Shown: positions 27,546-36,890, numbered from the stretch's first letter. The stretch is 64,000 nucleotides of DNA from Bacillus sp. USDA818B3_A (GCF_009928415.1 NZ_JAABNN010000001.1:466086-530085); one strand, 5' to 3'. Translations and numbers: made by a program. The notes: generated from the sequence alone by a model not told the origin.

Positions 27546-28469
27546 TTAACTGTTGAATTCAGAATCAAGTCGTCTCATAAACTCTTCTGCAGCACTATAT
27601 CCTTCCTGCTTCAGAAGCCAGTTATTTGCCGCAGCTTCAATTAACCCCGCAACATCCCGTCCGGGTTGGAGTTGAATCTCAATATGAGGAATTCGTACAT
27701 CCATATATTTCGTGAATTTTGATTCGTGATCCAATTCATTATGAAGGGAATTTTTTTCCCATTTAGTCAGTTCAATATCGAGGGCAATCCTCGTTTCATC
27801 CTGAAAAGCTTTTCTTCCATATAAGCGGACTACATTCAAAAGTCCTACACTTCTTAAAGCAAGAAATTCCCTCGTTTTCCCGTCATGCGTGGCAAGAATG
27901 GTTCGGGGACTAAGTTTTTTTAACACCACGATATCATCAGCTACTAATCTATGGCCTCTGCCAATCATGGTATGAGCAATTTCACTTTTTCCGATGCCTG
28001 ACTTTCCTCGTAGTAAAATGCCCATCCCATACACATTGATACAAACTCCGTGTACAGCGATTTCTGGAGCTAATGTTTTTACCATATACGCATCAAGTTT
28101 CATAATAAATTCAGAAGTTGATTGAGGCTCATTTGTACATAACAACGGGATCCCCTCTTCAACACAATACTGAGTTAAATAAGTTAAACCTTCCTGCCCT
28201 GCTGTCACAATAAAACAAGGAGGATGGTATTTAACGATATTACCGATTCTTATCTGCCGCTCCTCAATGCTCAACTTATGCAAATAGGTAATTTCTTTTC
28301 GACCTAGAATTTGAACACGTTCTGTTGGAAAGAAATCAAAGTGACCTACGAATTCTAAACCCGGACGATGCGAACGGGATTGTGTAATGGTTTGTTGTAA
28401 TTGATTTTCTCCTGCCAAAACTTTCAATGAAAATTTACGGACTAAATTTTCAATTGTTAATATCTTCAC
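27546..28469 (-). CDS. HPr kinase/phosphorylase paralogue
   Basis: 307-residue HprK-family protein. The N-terminal domain (about 1-125) and C-terminal kinase domain carry His140 in HGV, the P-loop GKSGIGKS (155-162), the GHRLVADD motif, the LRSVGLLNVVRLYG block and the signature near PGRDVAGLIEAAANNW. All catalytic elements are retained. I chose GTG 28469 because it aligns with the HprK N-terminus; ATG 28487 is the alternative. Normal hprK lies beside lgt. This lone copy inside a catabolic cluster, with no regulon palindrome, is unusual and may be a second copy. Confidence 0.85.
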   Translation of the reverse strand: MKILTIENLVRKFSLKVLAGENQLQQTITQSRSHRPGLEFVGHFDFFPTERVQILGRKEITYLHKLSIEERQIRIGNIVKYHPPCFIVTAGQEGLTYLTQYCVEEGIPLLCTNEPQSTSEFIMKLDAYMVKTLAPEIAVHGVCINVYGMGILLRGKSGIGKSEIAHTMIGRGHRLVADDIVVLKKLSPRTILATHDGKTREFLALRSVGLLNVVRLYGRKAFQDETRIALDIELTKWEKNSLHNELDHESKFTKYMDVRIPHIEIQLQPGRDVAGLIEAAANNWLLKQEGYSAAEEFMRRLDSEFNS

Positions 28470-28570
28470 GGTTATGCTACACTCCATCCTAAATCACTTT
28501 CTTATACATGATTTTATCATCCTTTCGAAAGGAAAATATAGGTCTTTTAAAAAATCAGCAGTTAAACACT

Positions 28571-28602
28571 AAAAAAGGTCAACCAGAAATGTGATTAACC
28601 TT
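28571..28602 (-). terminator. Possible terminator after the FAH-family gene
   Basis: AAGGTTAATC and GGTTGACCTT pair imperfectly on the minus strand and are followed by TTTTTAG, about 40 bp after the stop. Confidence 0.4.
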
Positions 28603-28640
28603 AAAGTGAATGGACATTTATTTGTAGAAAAATCCCCTTA

Positions 28641-29438
28641 CTATACGACGTAATTACATAGCTTTCCTATTTTCTCCACTTCCACTGATACAACGTCACC
28701 CGAACTCATTGGACAACTGCCAGAAGGTGAACCAGTGGCTAAAACATCTCCCGGTTCAAGTGTCATAACTTGTGATACCCAACTGATAAGGTAGGGAATG
28801 GATAGAGACATCTGTTTCGTATTTCCATCTTGGACGACTTTGCCGTTTAACGTTGTCACTATGCGTAAATTAGTTGGGTCCAAACCTTTAACAATCCACG
28901 GACCCAATGGCCCGAAAGTGTCAAACCCTTTTCCGCGTGTAAATTGGGGGTCGACTTTTGTGAGATCTCTTGCTGTTACATCATTAAATATGGTACAGCC
29001 AAAAATATAATCTAATGCGTCTTCTTCTTTTATATTTTTGCCCCGCTTCCCTATGATGAGTGCTACTTCCCCTTCCATCTCGACCTGCTTTGTTAAATGG
29101 CTGGAAGGAAGGATGATTTCCCCCTTATTTGGAATAAGGGATGATGCAGGTTTTAAAAATAAAAACGGCTCCTTCAGATTAGCCATCCCTCCAGTCTCTT
29201 TTGCGTGTCCTGCATAGGTCCATCCAAAATTAATTACTTTTGAGGGTGTTACAGGTTCTAAAATTTTCACATCACTCAATTTAACTCTTGCACCGTCAAA
29301 TGTAAGTTCATTGTTTACAATATCAGAAAAATTATTGGTCAATTGAAGAATCTCGTCATCCTCAACAATTCCGTAAAATACCTTACCATTTTCATAGCGA
29401 ACTATCGTTTGTTTTTTTTGTAGTAGTTTTATTTCCAT
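28641..29438 (-). CDS. Fumarylacetoacetate hydrolase family enzyme
   Basis: 265-residue FAH-fold protein. The acidic metal site is visible as EMEGEVALIIG, followed by FGCTIFNDVTARDL, RGKGFDTFGPLGPW and the C-terminal TLEPGDVLATGSPSG. ATG 29438 is supported by GGGGGA 9 nt upstream. Family members hydrolyse, decarboxylate or isomerise acylpyruvates and oxalocrotonates, as in the HpaG, NbaG and maleylpyruvate branches. Being under the same palindrome as the dioxygenase, it probably handles the ring-opened product. The exact reaction is undecided. Confidence 0.85.
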   Translation of the reverse strand: MEIKLLQKKQTIVRYENGKVFYGIVEDDEILQLTNNFSDIVNNELTFDGARVKLSDVKILEPVTPSKVINFGWTYAGHAKETGGMANLKEPFLFLKPASSLIPNKGEIILPSSHLTKQVEMEGEVALIIGKRGKNIKEEDALDYIFGCTIFNDVTARDLTKVDPQFTRGKGFDTFGPLGPWIVKGLDPTNLRIVTTLNGKVVQDGNTKQMSLSIPYLISWVSQVMTLEPGDVLATGSPSGSCPMSSGDVVSVEVEKIGKLCNYVV

Positions 29439-29566
29439 AAGAAACAATCCCCCGTTTAACTATTACTATCGCAGCTATGACGCTTCAAAAAAAAGATGTA
29501 CCATCCATAAAAGAGCATTGGTTATTAATCGGAATCCTGTCTCACAAACTATGTTACTTGCTAAAT

Positions 29567-29599
29567 TAACAAATTGTTAACCATTATTGTTTAACAATT
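29567..29599. promoter_or_regulatory. Regulon palindrome F, double site (FAH gene)
   Basis: ATTGTTTAACAAT (29587-29599) is perfect. It is preceded by a second dyad, TTAACAAATTGTTAA (29567-29581). The pair lies 129-160 bp upstream of the FAH-family start. The rest of 29439-29771 shows only the terminator at 29698. Confidence 0.75.
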
Positions 29600-29697
29600 A
29601 TATTATAGAATACGTTTCCATTTATGTCAATGTATTATGAACCAAAAAGAAAAAGATAGGCATAGAAAAATTAGTTTCAAATGTTTGGAGAACAACC

Positions 29698-29735
29698 AAA
29701 AGACTATCAAGATAGAATCCTAATAGTCTTTTTTT
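29698..29735. terminator. Intrinsic terminator after the C39-like peptidase gene
   Basis: AAAAGACTAT and ATAGTCTTTTTTT pair around a 15-nt loop. It lies about 40 bp past the minus-strand peptidase stop. The longest T-run is on the plus strand. Confidence 0.65.
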
Positions 29736-29771
29736 CAATTTGTTTACTGGCTTAATAAAGATGCTTGCATT

Positions 29772-30605
29772 TTATTGATAACTTATCGCTTGACTTCCCA
29801 TTTGAACCCATGATTCTTCAAAACTATCTCTTGAAACAGCCTTATATGCTTGGTCCGCTAAAGGATCGTTGAGATAGACGTAATTATCGTCATAGCCAAC
29901 TACTAAAACACTATGTTCTCGATAAGTAATTTGAACACTCCCGGTCGCTGTATTCCAAACGGAAAATTCACTTTCGGGAAGTGATGCAAATCTTGAATTA
30001 GTGATAACCCACACAGGGGATCCTTGTTTAATCATATTATAGACAGAGTCAATACTTTGACCGGTTAAATCTATTATTCTTCCTGGCAAATAGCTCTCAG
30101 CTAAGTCTGCAATCGGACCATGATATACCCCGTATCCCGGATTATCGAACGAATAGATATCACCCACAAACCCTACATTAGGATTTCCATTCATGCCATT
30201 TTCATCACGAAAAGGAATGGTATTTATTTCACTAGCCAGTGTCATTTTATCAACTGAAACACCTGCTGACTTAAGAAGCATAGCTAAACTAGTCACTTCA
30301 CATCCGCGCGGTAATTCTGGCATCTGTTGGATAAGCGGCACACTATTGATGACAATTTTACCATTCTGAGCCTGGATTTCTGTTTGGGTTTCTGTTTCAT
30401 TCTGATCCTTATTTTCCTGAGTTGAATCAGAAGTTGACTCAGATTCACTAGTATCCTTTTGTTCTGCTTGATTGCTTTCTGTCGTTTCACTACTATTTTC
30501 GGTTGTCGTATTGGTAGTGGCAGAATCTATATTTTTTGCTTTCACATACCCAACACTAATAAGTATCCCTAATGCATATAAAACAGCAATAATTTTTAAC
30601 CTCAA
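29772..30605 (-). CDS. Exported C39-like (peptidase_C39_2) cysteine protease
   Basis: 277 residues. An N-terminal hydrophobic segment (about 4-20) serves as signal or anchor. A Thr/Ser/Glu/Gln-rich low-complexity linker (about 27-80) follows, then a papain-like C39_2 domain with Cys102 in RGCEVTSLAMLL, His in REHSVLVVGYDD and Asp in YLNDPLA. The start is TTG with AGGGG 8 nt upstream. It probably acts at the cell surface, with the linker spanning the wall. The substrate is unknown. The linker composition shows expansion of acidic/polar triplets. Confidence 0.85.
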   Translation of the reverse strand: MRLKIIAVLYALGILISVGYVKAKNIDSATTNTTTENSSETTESNQAEQKDTSESESTSDSTQENKDQNETETQTEIQAQNGKIVINSVPLIQQMPELPRGCEVTSLAMLLKSAGVSVDKMTLASEINTIPFRDENGMNGNPNVGFVGDIYSFDNPGYGVYHGPIADLAESYLPGRIIDLTGQSIDSVYNMIKQGSPVWVITNSRFASLPESEFSVWNTATGSVQITYREHSVLVVGYDDNYVYLNDPLADQAYKAVSRDSFEESWVQMGSQAISYQ

Positions 30606-30967
30606 TGAATTTACCCCTCTCTTACTCTGAAGCGGAAACTACAACAACTAGAATCCTATCATCCCAACCTTAATCTAAACTTAAAAATTTTTAGTTACCT
30701 TTCAAAATTATGGGTATACACATATTTAAGTCTGAAAACATTACAAGGTTTATAACCGAACAAAAACTATAACTATATTGGAATACTGATTATTTCCACA
30801 AGATTAATTATTAAGAAGAAATTAAGAAGGGTTTCATAGAATGACCTAGGTTAATAGAAGACTCCGAGCATTAAACAAAAGGAACATTCAAACCTTTAAA
30901 TTATTTTAGAAAAATTCTTTCTTCGAGAGTTCAAGGAAGGATATTGGAAAAGAGGTAGTAATTAGCT
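30606..30967. other. Divergent AT-rich intergenic region
   Basis: 362 bp between the divergent C39-like and M15 genes. No frame, repeat or operator stands out. It must contain both promoters. Confidence 0.5.
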
Positions 30968-31744
30968 GTGATAAAAAAAAGCTTCTTCCTGATATGCAAT
31001 GTATCTATTTTATTTACAATAACTGGCTGCCTTCAAAATAAGCAGGCAGTTGAAGAAAATACGAATTCCACCAATAAAACGGCTGTCTCTGTTTCGCAGG
31101 TAGCTGCTAGTTCGACTCCAAAGATTACTTACTCGAATGATTCTGACGATGTTGAGGTCGTTCAGAATCCGGAAAGTATCACTGTACTTATTAATAAGCA
31201 AAATAAATTGCCGGACGGATATGAACCAAGTGATTTGGTCACGCCCAATATATCATTTATTGATAACCAAATAGAAAAACGAAAAATGAGGAGTGAAGCC
31301 TCGAGCGCCATAGAAAAGTTATTTACAGGGGCAAGCGAACAAGGAATTTCGCTTCTCGGGGTTTCAGCTTATCGTTCCTACCAATCTCAAGCTGAATTAT
31401 TTAAATACTACGAAAACCAGGATGGTTATCAAAATGCATTAAACTATTCAGCTTTGCCTGGTACCAGTGAACATGAAACGGGCCTAGCGATTGATGTGAC
31501 TGGCGGCAGCGGGAAATGCGCGGCAGAAGATTGCTTTGCAGGTACAAAAGAGGCAAAATGGATCCAAGATCATGCCGCTGACTATGGATTTATTATCCGC
31601 TATCCTGACAACAAAAAGCCGATAACCGGTTACAAATACGAACCATGGCATCTCCGCTACGTAGGTACCTCCCTTGCCAAAACAATTATGGGTCAGGGAA
31701 TAACGCTGGAAGAGTACTACAATGCCATTCCTATCACTAACTAA
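30968..31744 (+). CDS. D-alanyl-D-alanine carboxypeptidase lipoprotein (VanY/M15B)
   Basis: 258-residue zinc peptidase. The signal peptide ends in the lipobox TITGC (Cys21), so it is membrane-anchored outside. The M15B motifs are intact: SAYRSYQSQ, SEHETGLAIDV (His and Asp ligands) and EPWHLRYV (third ligand and catalytic region). The start is GTG. It trims terminal D-Ala from peptidoglycan stems. There is no van-type regulatory pair nearby, so a housekeeping wall-remodelling role is likelier than glycopeptide resistance. Confidence 0.88.
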   Translation: MIKKSFFLICNVSILFTITGCLQNKQAVEENTNSTNKTAVSVSQVAASSTPKITYSNDSDDVEVVQNPESITVLINKQNKLPDGYEPSDLVTPNISFIDNQIEKRKMRSEASSAIEKLFTGASEQGISLLGVSAYRSYQSQAELFKYYENQDGYQNALNYSALPGTSEHETGLAIDVTGGSGKCAAEDCFAGTKEAKWIQDHAADYGFIIRYPDNKKPITGYKYEPWHLRYVGTSLAKTIMGQGITLEEYYNAIPITN

Positions 31745-31766
31745 AGAGAATCATTTTTTTCAATAA

Positions 31767-31813
31767 AAAAACCGAAAGAATAAAGTTAAAAAAACTCTAT
31801 CCTTTCGGTTTTT
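31767..31813. terminator. Bidirectional terminator, M15 / HAD
   Basis: AAAAACCGAAAG and CTTTCGGTTTTT form a 12-bp stem around a 23-nt loop between the convergent genes. Confidence 0.85.
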
Positions 31814-31831
31814 AAGTAAATGTGGATCAAA

Positions 31832-32611
31832 TTATAACAGCCCCACCATCTGAAGACCATGGAAAATTCCATCATCCTCAACTGATTTTGTTACATATTT
31901 GGCGGCTGACTTTACTATTTCTTCGGCATTTCCCATTGCTACACTATTTCTGATTGCTGTGAGCATTTCCATATCATTGAGCCCATCACCAAAAGCGTAT
32001 TGGCGATCCTCAGGTATCCCTAAGCTTTCCACAACTTTTTTAATTCCTTGAGCCTTAGATCCGCCCTTTGGAAGTACATCGACAGAAACAGGATGCCATC
32101 TGACAAAATCAAAATCATTGAATTCCTGTTCGTATTGTTTTTCTTCTCCTTCTGGACAAAACAGGAGCGTTTGAAATAGCTCCCGCCCTTTATAATAATG
32201 TGGATCATGAATTGGAAAACGGCCTATTTTTAATGTACTAATACTTTCTTTAATATAACTATGTTCTGGCACATTCGCCCTCATATCCTCATGGTCCATA
32301 AAGACGACTGGATGATTGTTTTGCAGTGCAGTTTCTGTTAGCTTTTCAAGAGAAGAGATTTTTAATGGATTTCGGTATAATTCTTCCCCTTTTAGCACCA
32401 CATATTGCCCGTTATAACTAACATATGTATGAATGTCTAATTCTTCTCGCAAATCCTCAAACATAAAAGGGGCTCGTCCAGTCGCAATCGCTACTTCATG
32501 TCCAAGTTCCTTTAATTTAAAAATCGATTCTTTTGTAGAAAGAGGCAATTTTTTATCATGGTTTAGCAAGGTTCCATCAATATCAAAAAATATAATGCTT
32601 TTATCAATCAT
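31832..32611 (-). CDS. Cof-type HAD-IIB family phosphatase
   Basis: 259-residue cytosolic HAD hydrolase. Motif I is FFDIDGTLL (nucleophile and acid Asp), motif II is in IATGRA, motif III is the Lys in PKGGSKAQG, and motif IV is GDGLNDMEML. The C2B cap sits between motifs II and III. Members dephosphorylate sugar phosphates or flavin/PLP precursors. Substrate is not deducible. Confidence 0.88.
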   Translation of the reverse strand: MIDKSIIFFDIDGTLLNHDKKLPLSTKESIFKLKELGHEVAIATGRAPFMFEDLREELDIHTYVSYNGQYVVLKGEELYRNPLKISSLEKLTETALQNNHPVVFMDHEDMRANVPEHSYIKESISTLKIGRFPIHDPHYYKGRELFQTLLFCPEGEEKQYEQEFNDFDFVRWHPVSVDVLPKGGSKAQGIKKVVESLGIPEDRQYAFGDGLNDMEMLTAIRNSVAMGNAEEIVKSAAKYVTKSVEDDGIFHGLQMVGLL

Positions 32612-32875
32612 TTGAGTTCCATCCCAACTTTCTATGTTTTTTTGTTCAGTACTTTAAACTATATCTTGAGGCATCTGACAAATCAAATATTTCTCACTGA
32701 TGTTTGGGAGAATGATTCAGGTTTTCTCATTATTATATTTGATGAAAAAGAGGCTGACTCTATTAGTCGTTTCAAACGAACTATCCAAGTCAACCTAATT
32801 TTTGTGTGATTTCATATCAAACATTAGAATCAATCTAGTAAGCTTTTCAGTTTGTATTAGAATCTATTTGATGAC

Positions 32876-34543
32876 CTAGTTATGTTGTAAATCCACAGGA
32901 ATGACCGCATCTTTTAACTCTTTTTCCAATTCCGCTTTATATTGAGCCCTTATGGTTTTACTCCAACCAAATTGATCCCCCATGAACGTAATTACCTCCT
33001 CCTTCCAAGTATGGACCCATTCAATATTGAAAAATAGAGCTCCAGTACGGCGGATAAAAAAATCTAAAGGAGTGACAGCCATTTCATGTTCAATGGAGTA
33101 CATTAGTTGTACATAAACCATCCGTGATAAGTTTACCTTTTCCATTGCATTATAAGTTTCTGCGTAAAGGAAAACCTTATCTACATTCGAACCATATCTT
33201 TGGACTAACTGACACCCTTCCTCTTTCGTGAAACCATATTCAGTTGCTTCCTGTTCTTTTAGAGTCATATACTGCTTAAACCCCTTAGAACCTCCAACAT
33301 TTCCACCTGAAATAGGATAGTTTTTGGTTTCTGACTTTTTAAATATGATTCCCTGCTCCCTAAGGCGCTTAACAATCCGATCCATGGCCGATTCTGCCAT
33401 CTGGCGATACCCAGTTAGCTTTCCACCCGCAATGGTGATTAGACCGCTTTCCGCTTCCCAAATTTCATCTCTTCGGGATATTTCTGAGGCATCCTTCCCT
33501 TCTTCATATATTAAGGGACGGACCCCTGCCCAGCTCGACTCAATGTCTTCGTTTTTAACCCTTACCTCAGGAAACATGAAATGGATTGCGTTTAAGATAT
33601 ATTCACGGTCTTCTGCCAGCATTTTAGGTTGTGATGGATCACTCTCATAAAACGTATCCGTTGTTCCCACATAGGTTTTCCCATCACGCGGGATCGCGAA
33701 AACCATCCGGCCGTCTGGTGTATCAAAATATACAGCTTGCCGCAGCGGAAAAACAGACTGGTCTATCACTAAGTGGACACCTTTTGTTAAACGTAACTGT
33801 TTATTGTTCCTAACATAATCTTTTTTCCGAATGTGATCTACCCAGGGTCCGCCTGCATTTACCACTTTTTTAGCCCGAATGGTTATGACTTGGTTTGTAA
33901 AGACATCCCGTGCTTTGACCCCGATAATCACATTATTTTCATAAATAAACTCCTCTGCTTTTACATAATTGAGAAGGTTTGCTTTATTTTGAAAGGCTGC
34001 TTTAAGAACTTCCATCGTTAAGCGGGCATCATCCGTGCGGTATTCTACATAATACCCTCCGCCCATAAGTCCCTCTTGTTTAATAAGCGGTTCTTTTTGG
34101 ATTGTTTCTGTTCGAGACAGCATGCTGCGACGTTCAGATTTTTTCACCCCTGCCAAAAAATCATAAACTCGTAAACCGATGGATGTACTCAAGGGACCGA
34201 ATGTTCCTCCTTTATAGAGTGGGAGGAGCATCCATTCTGGTGTGGTGACATGGGGGCCATTTTCATAGACAATGGCCCGCTCTTTCCCTACTTCTGCAAC
34301 CAGGCCAACTTGAAATTGCTTTAAATAACGTAACCCTCCATGTACAAGCTTTGTTGAACGACTAGAGGTACCGGCTGCAAAGTCCTGCATTTCCACCAGA
34401 GCGACTTTCATTCCACGCAAGGAGGCATCCAACGAAATTCCGGACCCGGTGATTCCCCCTCCAATAACAAGTAGATCATATTCTTCCTCTGACATGATTT
34501 TCAGCCGGTCTTCTCTTGTTAAGCTTGAAAATAATTCTGCCAT
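32876..34543 (-). CDS. glpD: Aerobic glycerol-3-phosphate dehydrogenase
   Basis: 555-residue FAD enzyme that oxidises sn-glycerol-3-phosphate to dihydroxyacetone phosphate at the membrane and reduces menaquinone. The FAD motif [10 protein letters not shown] is at about 27-36, followed by [17 protein letters not shown]. The C-terminal DAO_C domain is complete and length is normal for Bacillus GlpD. It is not joined to glpF/glpK here. The upstream leader contains a terminator-like hairpin consistent with GlpP antitermination. Confidence 0.93.
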   Translation of the reverse strand: MAELFSSLTREDRLKIMSEEEYDLLVIGGGITGSGISLDASLRGMKVALVEMQDFAAGTSSRSTKLVHGGLRYLKQFQVGLVAEVGKERAIVYENGPHVTTPEWMLLPLYKGGTFGPLSTSIGLRVYDFLAGVKKSERRSMLSRTETIQKEPLIKQEGLMGGGYYVEYRTDDARLTMEVLKAAFQNKANLLNYVKAEEFIYENNVIIGVKARDVFTNQVITIRAKKVVNAGGPWVDHIRKKDYVRNNKQLRLTKGVHLVIDQSVFPLRQAVYFDTPDGRMVFAIPRDGKTYVGTTDTFYESDPSQPKMLAEDREYILNAIHFMFPEVRVKNEDIESSWAGVRPLIYEEGKDASEISRRDEIWEAESGLITIAGGKLTGYRQMAESAMDRIVKRLREQGIIFKKSETKNYPISGGNVGGSKGFKQYMTLKEQEATEYGFTKEEGCQLVQRYGSNVDKVFLYAETYNAMEKVNLSRMVYVQLMYSIEHEMAVTPLDFFIRRTGALFFNIEWVHTWKEEVITFMGDQFGWSKTIRAQYKAELEKELKDAVIPVDLQHN

Positions 34544-34584
34544 TTGTGCTTCCTCCTATAGTGAGGTACATAATTCGTGTTTGA

Positions 34585-34641
34585 GAAGAAAAAGAGGTCA
34601 AAACTGCATTATAGCAAGAGCTACAACTTTGTTTTGACCTC
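34585..34641 (-). promoter_or_regulatory. glpD leader attenuator (GlpP-type)
   Basis: On the minus strand GAGGTCAAAAC and GTTTTGACCTC pair exactly over a 26-nt loop, then CTTTTTCTTCTC follows. This intrinsic terminator lies 51 bp before the glpD start and after any promoter. B. subtilis glpD is controlled by GlpP antitermination at such an inverted repeat; the same control here is inferred. Confidence 0.75.
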
Positions 34642-34702
34642 GTTACATTAGAAGTTCATTTATATTACATATATATTCAATACCCAAAGTTTATTACTTA
34701 AC

Positions 34703-35539
34703 TTATCGTATTGAAAAATTTGAATGATTGGAAGTAGTCATTCTATGGACTGGATGGAGATCTAGATACATTAAAGGTATCTTTTCTCGGTATTCTTTGG
34801 GTGTACATAATGTTTTCTTAATAAAATTCCGATTAAATGAACGTATGTTTTCATAACCACAAAGATACGCAATCTCCGTAATGCTTTTTTCTGTTGTTCT
34901 TAGGAGATTACAAGCATAACTGATTCGAGTTCCATTCAAAAAATCTGTAAAAGACGTTTTCACACTCGCATTAAAATATTTGGACAGATAATTATAACTA
35001 TATCCTAACGTAACAGCGATACTGTTTAGAGTGATCGCTTCAGTAAAGTGTTCCTGTATGTAGGTCAGCAAGGTGTGGAGCAATTCTGAGTCTTTTTTCT
35101 CTGTTTTAATGAGAATGGTTTGTGCCATTAGCTCAGATAATAATAAATAAAGACTGGCTTTTTGTTCTAATAGATTAAGATCATTTTTAAAGAGTGTTTT
35201 AGAAATAAGGATTTCAGCTTCCATAGACAGGCCAAAAATGGGATTTTCTAGAGTTCTATTTTCTATCATCCTTTGATAGGTTGGCACATAATCAGGTGAA
35301 AAAATACATATTTTTGCTCTAGATTGTGATTTTGTAACAATCGAATGAACCTCATTCGGTAATATTAATAAGTATTGTCCAGTATGTAAATAAAAACTTC
35401 GCTGTTCTATCACGATCTCCATTTCCCCATCAACGATATATATTAATTCAAAGCAACGGTGGAGATGGCTTGGAAAATTCAAATTAATAACTTCAAAATT
35501 TGATATTAAATCAAAATGGTGGGGTTCATATAATAACAT
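34703..35539 (-). CDS. AraC-family regulator
   Basis: 278 residues. An N-terminal cupin-type sensor (about 10-140) is followed by a C-terminal double HTH (about 180-275) with LGYSYNYLSKYFNASVKTSFTDFLN and EIAYLCGYENIRSFNRNFIKK motifs. I chose ATG 35539 because AGAGGGA lies 8 nt ahead. It is divergent from the Gfo/Idh/MocA-ThuA operon across 190 bp and probably activates it in response to a sugar. Confidence 0.85.
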   Translation of the reverse strand: MLLYEPHHFDLISNFEVINLNFPSHLHRCFELIYIVDGEMEIVIEQRSFYLHTGQYLLILPNEVHSIVTKSQSRAKICIFSPDYVPTYQRMIENRTLENPIFGLSMEAEILISKTLFKNDLNLLEQKASLYLLLSELMAQTILIKTEKKDSELLHTLLTYIQEHFTEAITLNSIAVTLGYSYNYLSKYFNASVKTSFTDFLNGTRISYACNLLRTTEKSITEIAYLCGYENIRSFNRNFIKKTLCTPKEYREKIPLMYLDLHPVHRMTTSNHSNFSIR

Positions 35540-35729
35540 TTTAGATATCCCTCTCAAAAAAGATAAATTTTGTCTAGGATTATATAAGTTTTATCTTGTA
35601 GTGTCAATCAGAGAAATGATACATTTGCAATAATAGAAACAAAGATTTCCATTTGGCAGTACAGAGGTATTGTTTCTTATTCTATATTGATCCTGTCCTT
35701 AAAACTACTAAATAAAAAAGGAGATAACG

Positions 35730-36890
35730 ATGGATAAACTTAGAATTGGCATGGTTGGCTATAAATTTATGGGCAAGGCACACAGTCATGCTTACAAAGA
35801 TCTTCCCCTATTTTTCCCGAAGACTGTTCATCCTGAAATGAAAGTCATTTGCGGCCGTGATGAAAACGGTGTCGCTCAAGCCGCCAAGCAATTCGGCTGG
35901 GACGAGTATGCAACCGACTGGAAGAGTCTCTTAGAAAGATCAGACATTGATTTAATCGATATCAATGCTCCTAGTGATGCACATAAGGAAATAACGATTG
36001 CTGCTGCACAGGCAGGCAAGCATGTTTTTTGCGAAAAACCGTTAGCGCTTACATTAAAAGACTCTAGAGAAATGCTTGAAGTTGTTGAGGCTGCTGGAGT
36101 TAAACATATGGTTGGTTTTAACTATCGCTTTGCCCCTGCTGTTATGCTGGCGAAAAAATTATTGGATGAAGGCAAATTAGGTGAAATCTATCATTTCAGG
36201 GCCTGGTTTTTACAAGACTGGCTCGTAGATCCAAACTTCCCGCTTGCATGGAGACTTCAAAAAGAAGTGGCAGGTTCGGGTTCTCACGGCGACCTTGGGG
36301 CCCATTTGATTGATTTGGCCCACTACCTAATTGGCGATATGACAGAGGTCATCGGTATGAGCGAAACATTTATTAAAGAACGGCCAATTCCTTCCGAGAT
36401 GACTGGTTTATCGGCAAAAGGCAGCGATAGCGGTGAAAAAGGCCCAGTAACCGTGGATGACGCTACCCTTTTCTTAGCTCGTTTTGCAAACGGAGCCTTA
36501 GGAAGCTTTGAAGCCACACGTTTTGCTGCAGGCCATCGCTGTACGAATTCTTTTGAGATTAATGGCAGTAAAGGAAGTGTCATCTTCGACTTTGAGAGGT
36601 TAAATGAACTACAAGTTTATTTTACTGATGACAGAGAAGATGTACAAGGCTTCCGCCGTGTCTTAGCAACTGACCCAGCTCACGCTTTCGCAGAAAACTG
36701 GTGGCCGCCTGGACATACGATCGGCTACGAGCACACGTTTATTCACGAAGTAGTTGAACTTATGGAGTCTTTCCGTGAAGATCGTCAGCCTGTTCCAAAC
36801 TTCCGTGATGGCGTAAAGTGTCAAGAGGTTTTGGAAGCGGTTGATTTATCGATTGAGAAACGCCAATGGATTCGAATTTCTGACGTCTAA
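35730..36890 (+). CDS. Gfo/Idh/MocA family oxidoreductase (first copy)
   Basis: 386-residue NAD(P)-dependent sugar or polyol dehydrogenase. The N-terminal Rossmann domain is followed by the signature FCEKPLALT (about 100-108) and a C-terminal alpha/beta domain. The GSHGDLGAHLIDLAHYLIGD segment supplies the catalytic Asp/His pattern. The first gene of a three-gene operon with AAAGGAGA ahead, it may oxidise a glycoside to a 3-keto sugar, as ThuB-type partners of ThuA do; this is inference. Confidence 0.85.
   Translation: MDKLRIGMVGYKFMGKAHSHAYKDLPLFFPKTVHPEMKVICGRDENGVAQAAKQFGWDEYATDWKSLLERSDIDLIDINAPSDAHKEITIAAAQAGKHVFCEKPLALTLKDSREMLEVVEAAGVKHMVGFNYRFAPAVMLAKKLLDEGKLGEIYHFRAWFLQDWLVDPNFPLAWRLQKEVAGSGSHGDLGAHLIDLAHYLIGDMTEVIGMSETFIKERPIPSEMTGLSAKGSDSGEKGPVTVDDATLFLARFANGALGSFEATRFAAGHRCTNSFEINGSKGSVIFDFERLNELQVYFTDDREDVQGFRRVLATDPAHAFAENWWPPGHTIGYEHTFIHEVVELMESFREDRQPVPNFRDGVKCQEVLEAVDLSIEKRQWIRISDV

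Noticed and set aside
30968-31744. VanY-type glycopeptide resistance gene
   Set aside because: No VanRS-, VanH- or ligase-like gene is nearby; such carboxypeptidase lipoproteins are common in sensitive Bacillaceae.
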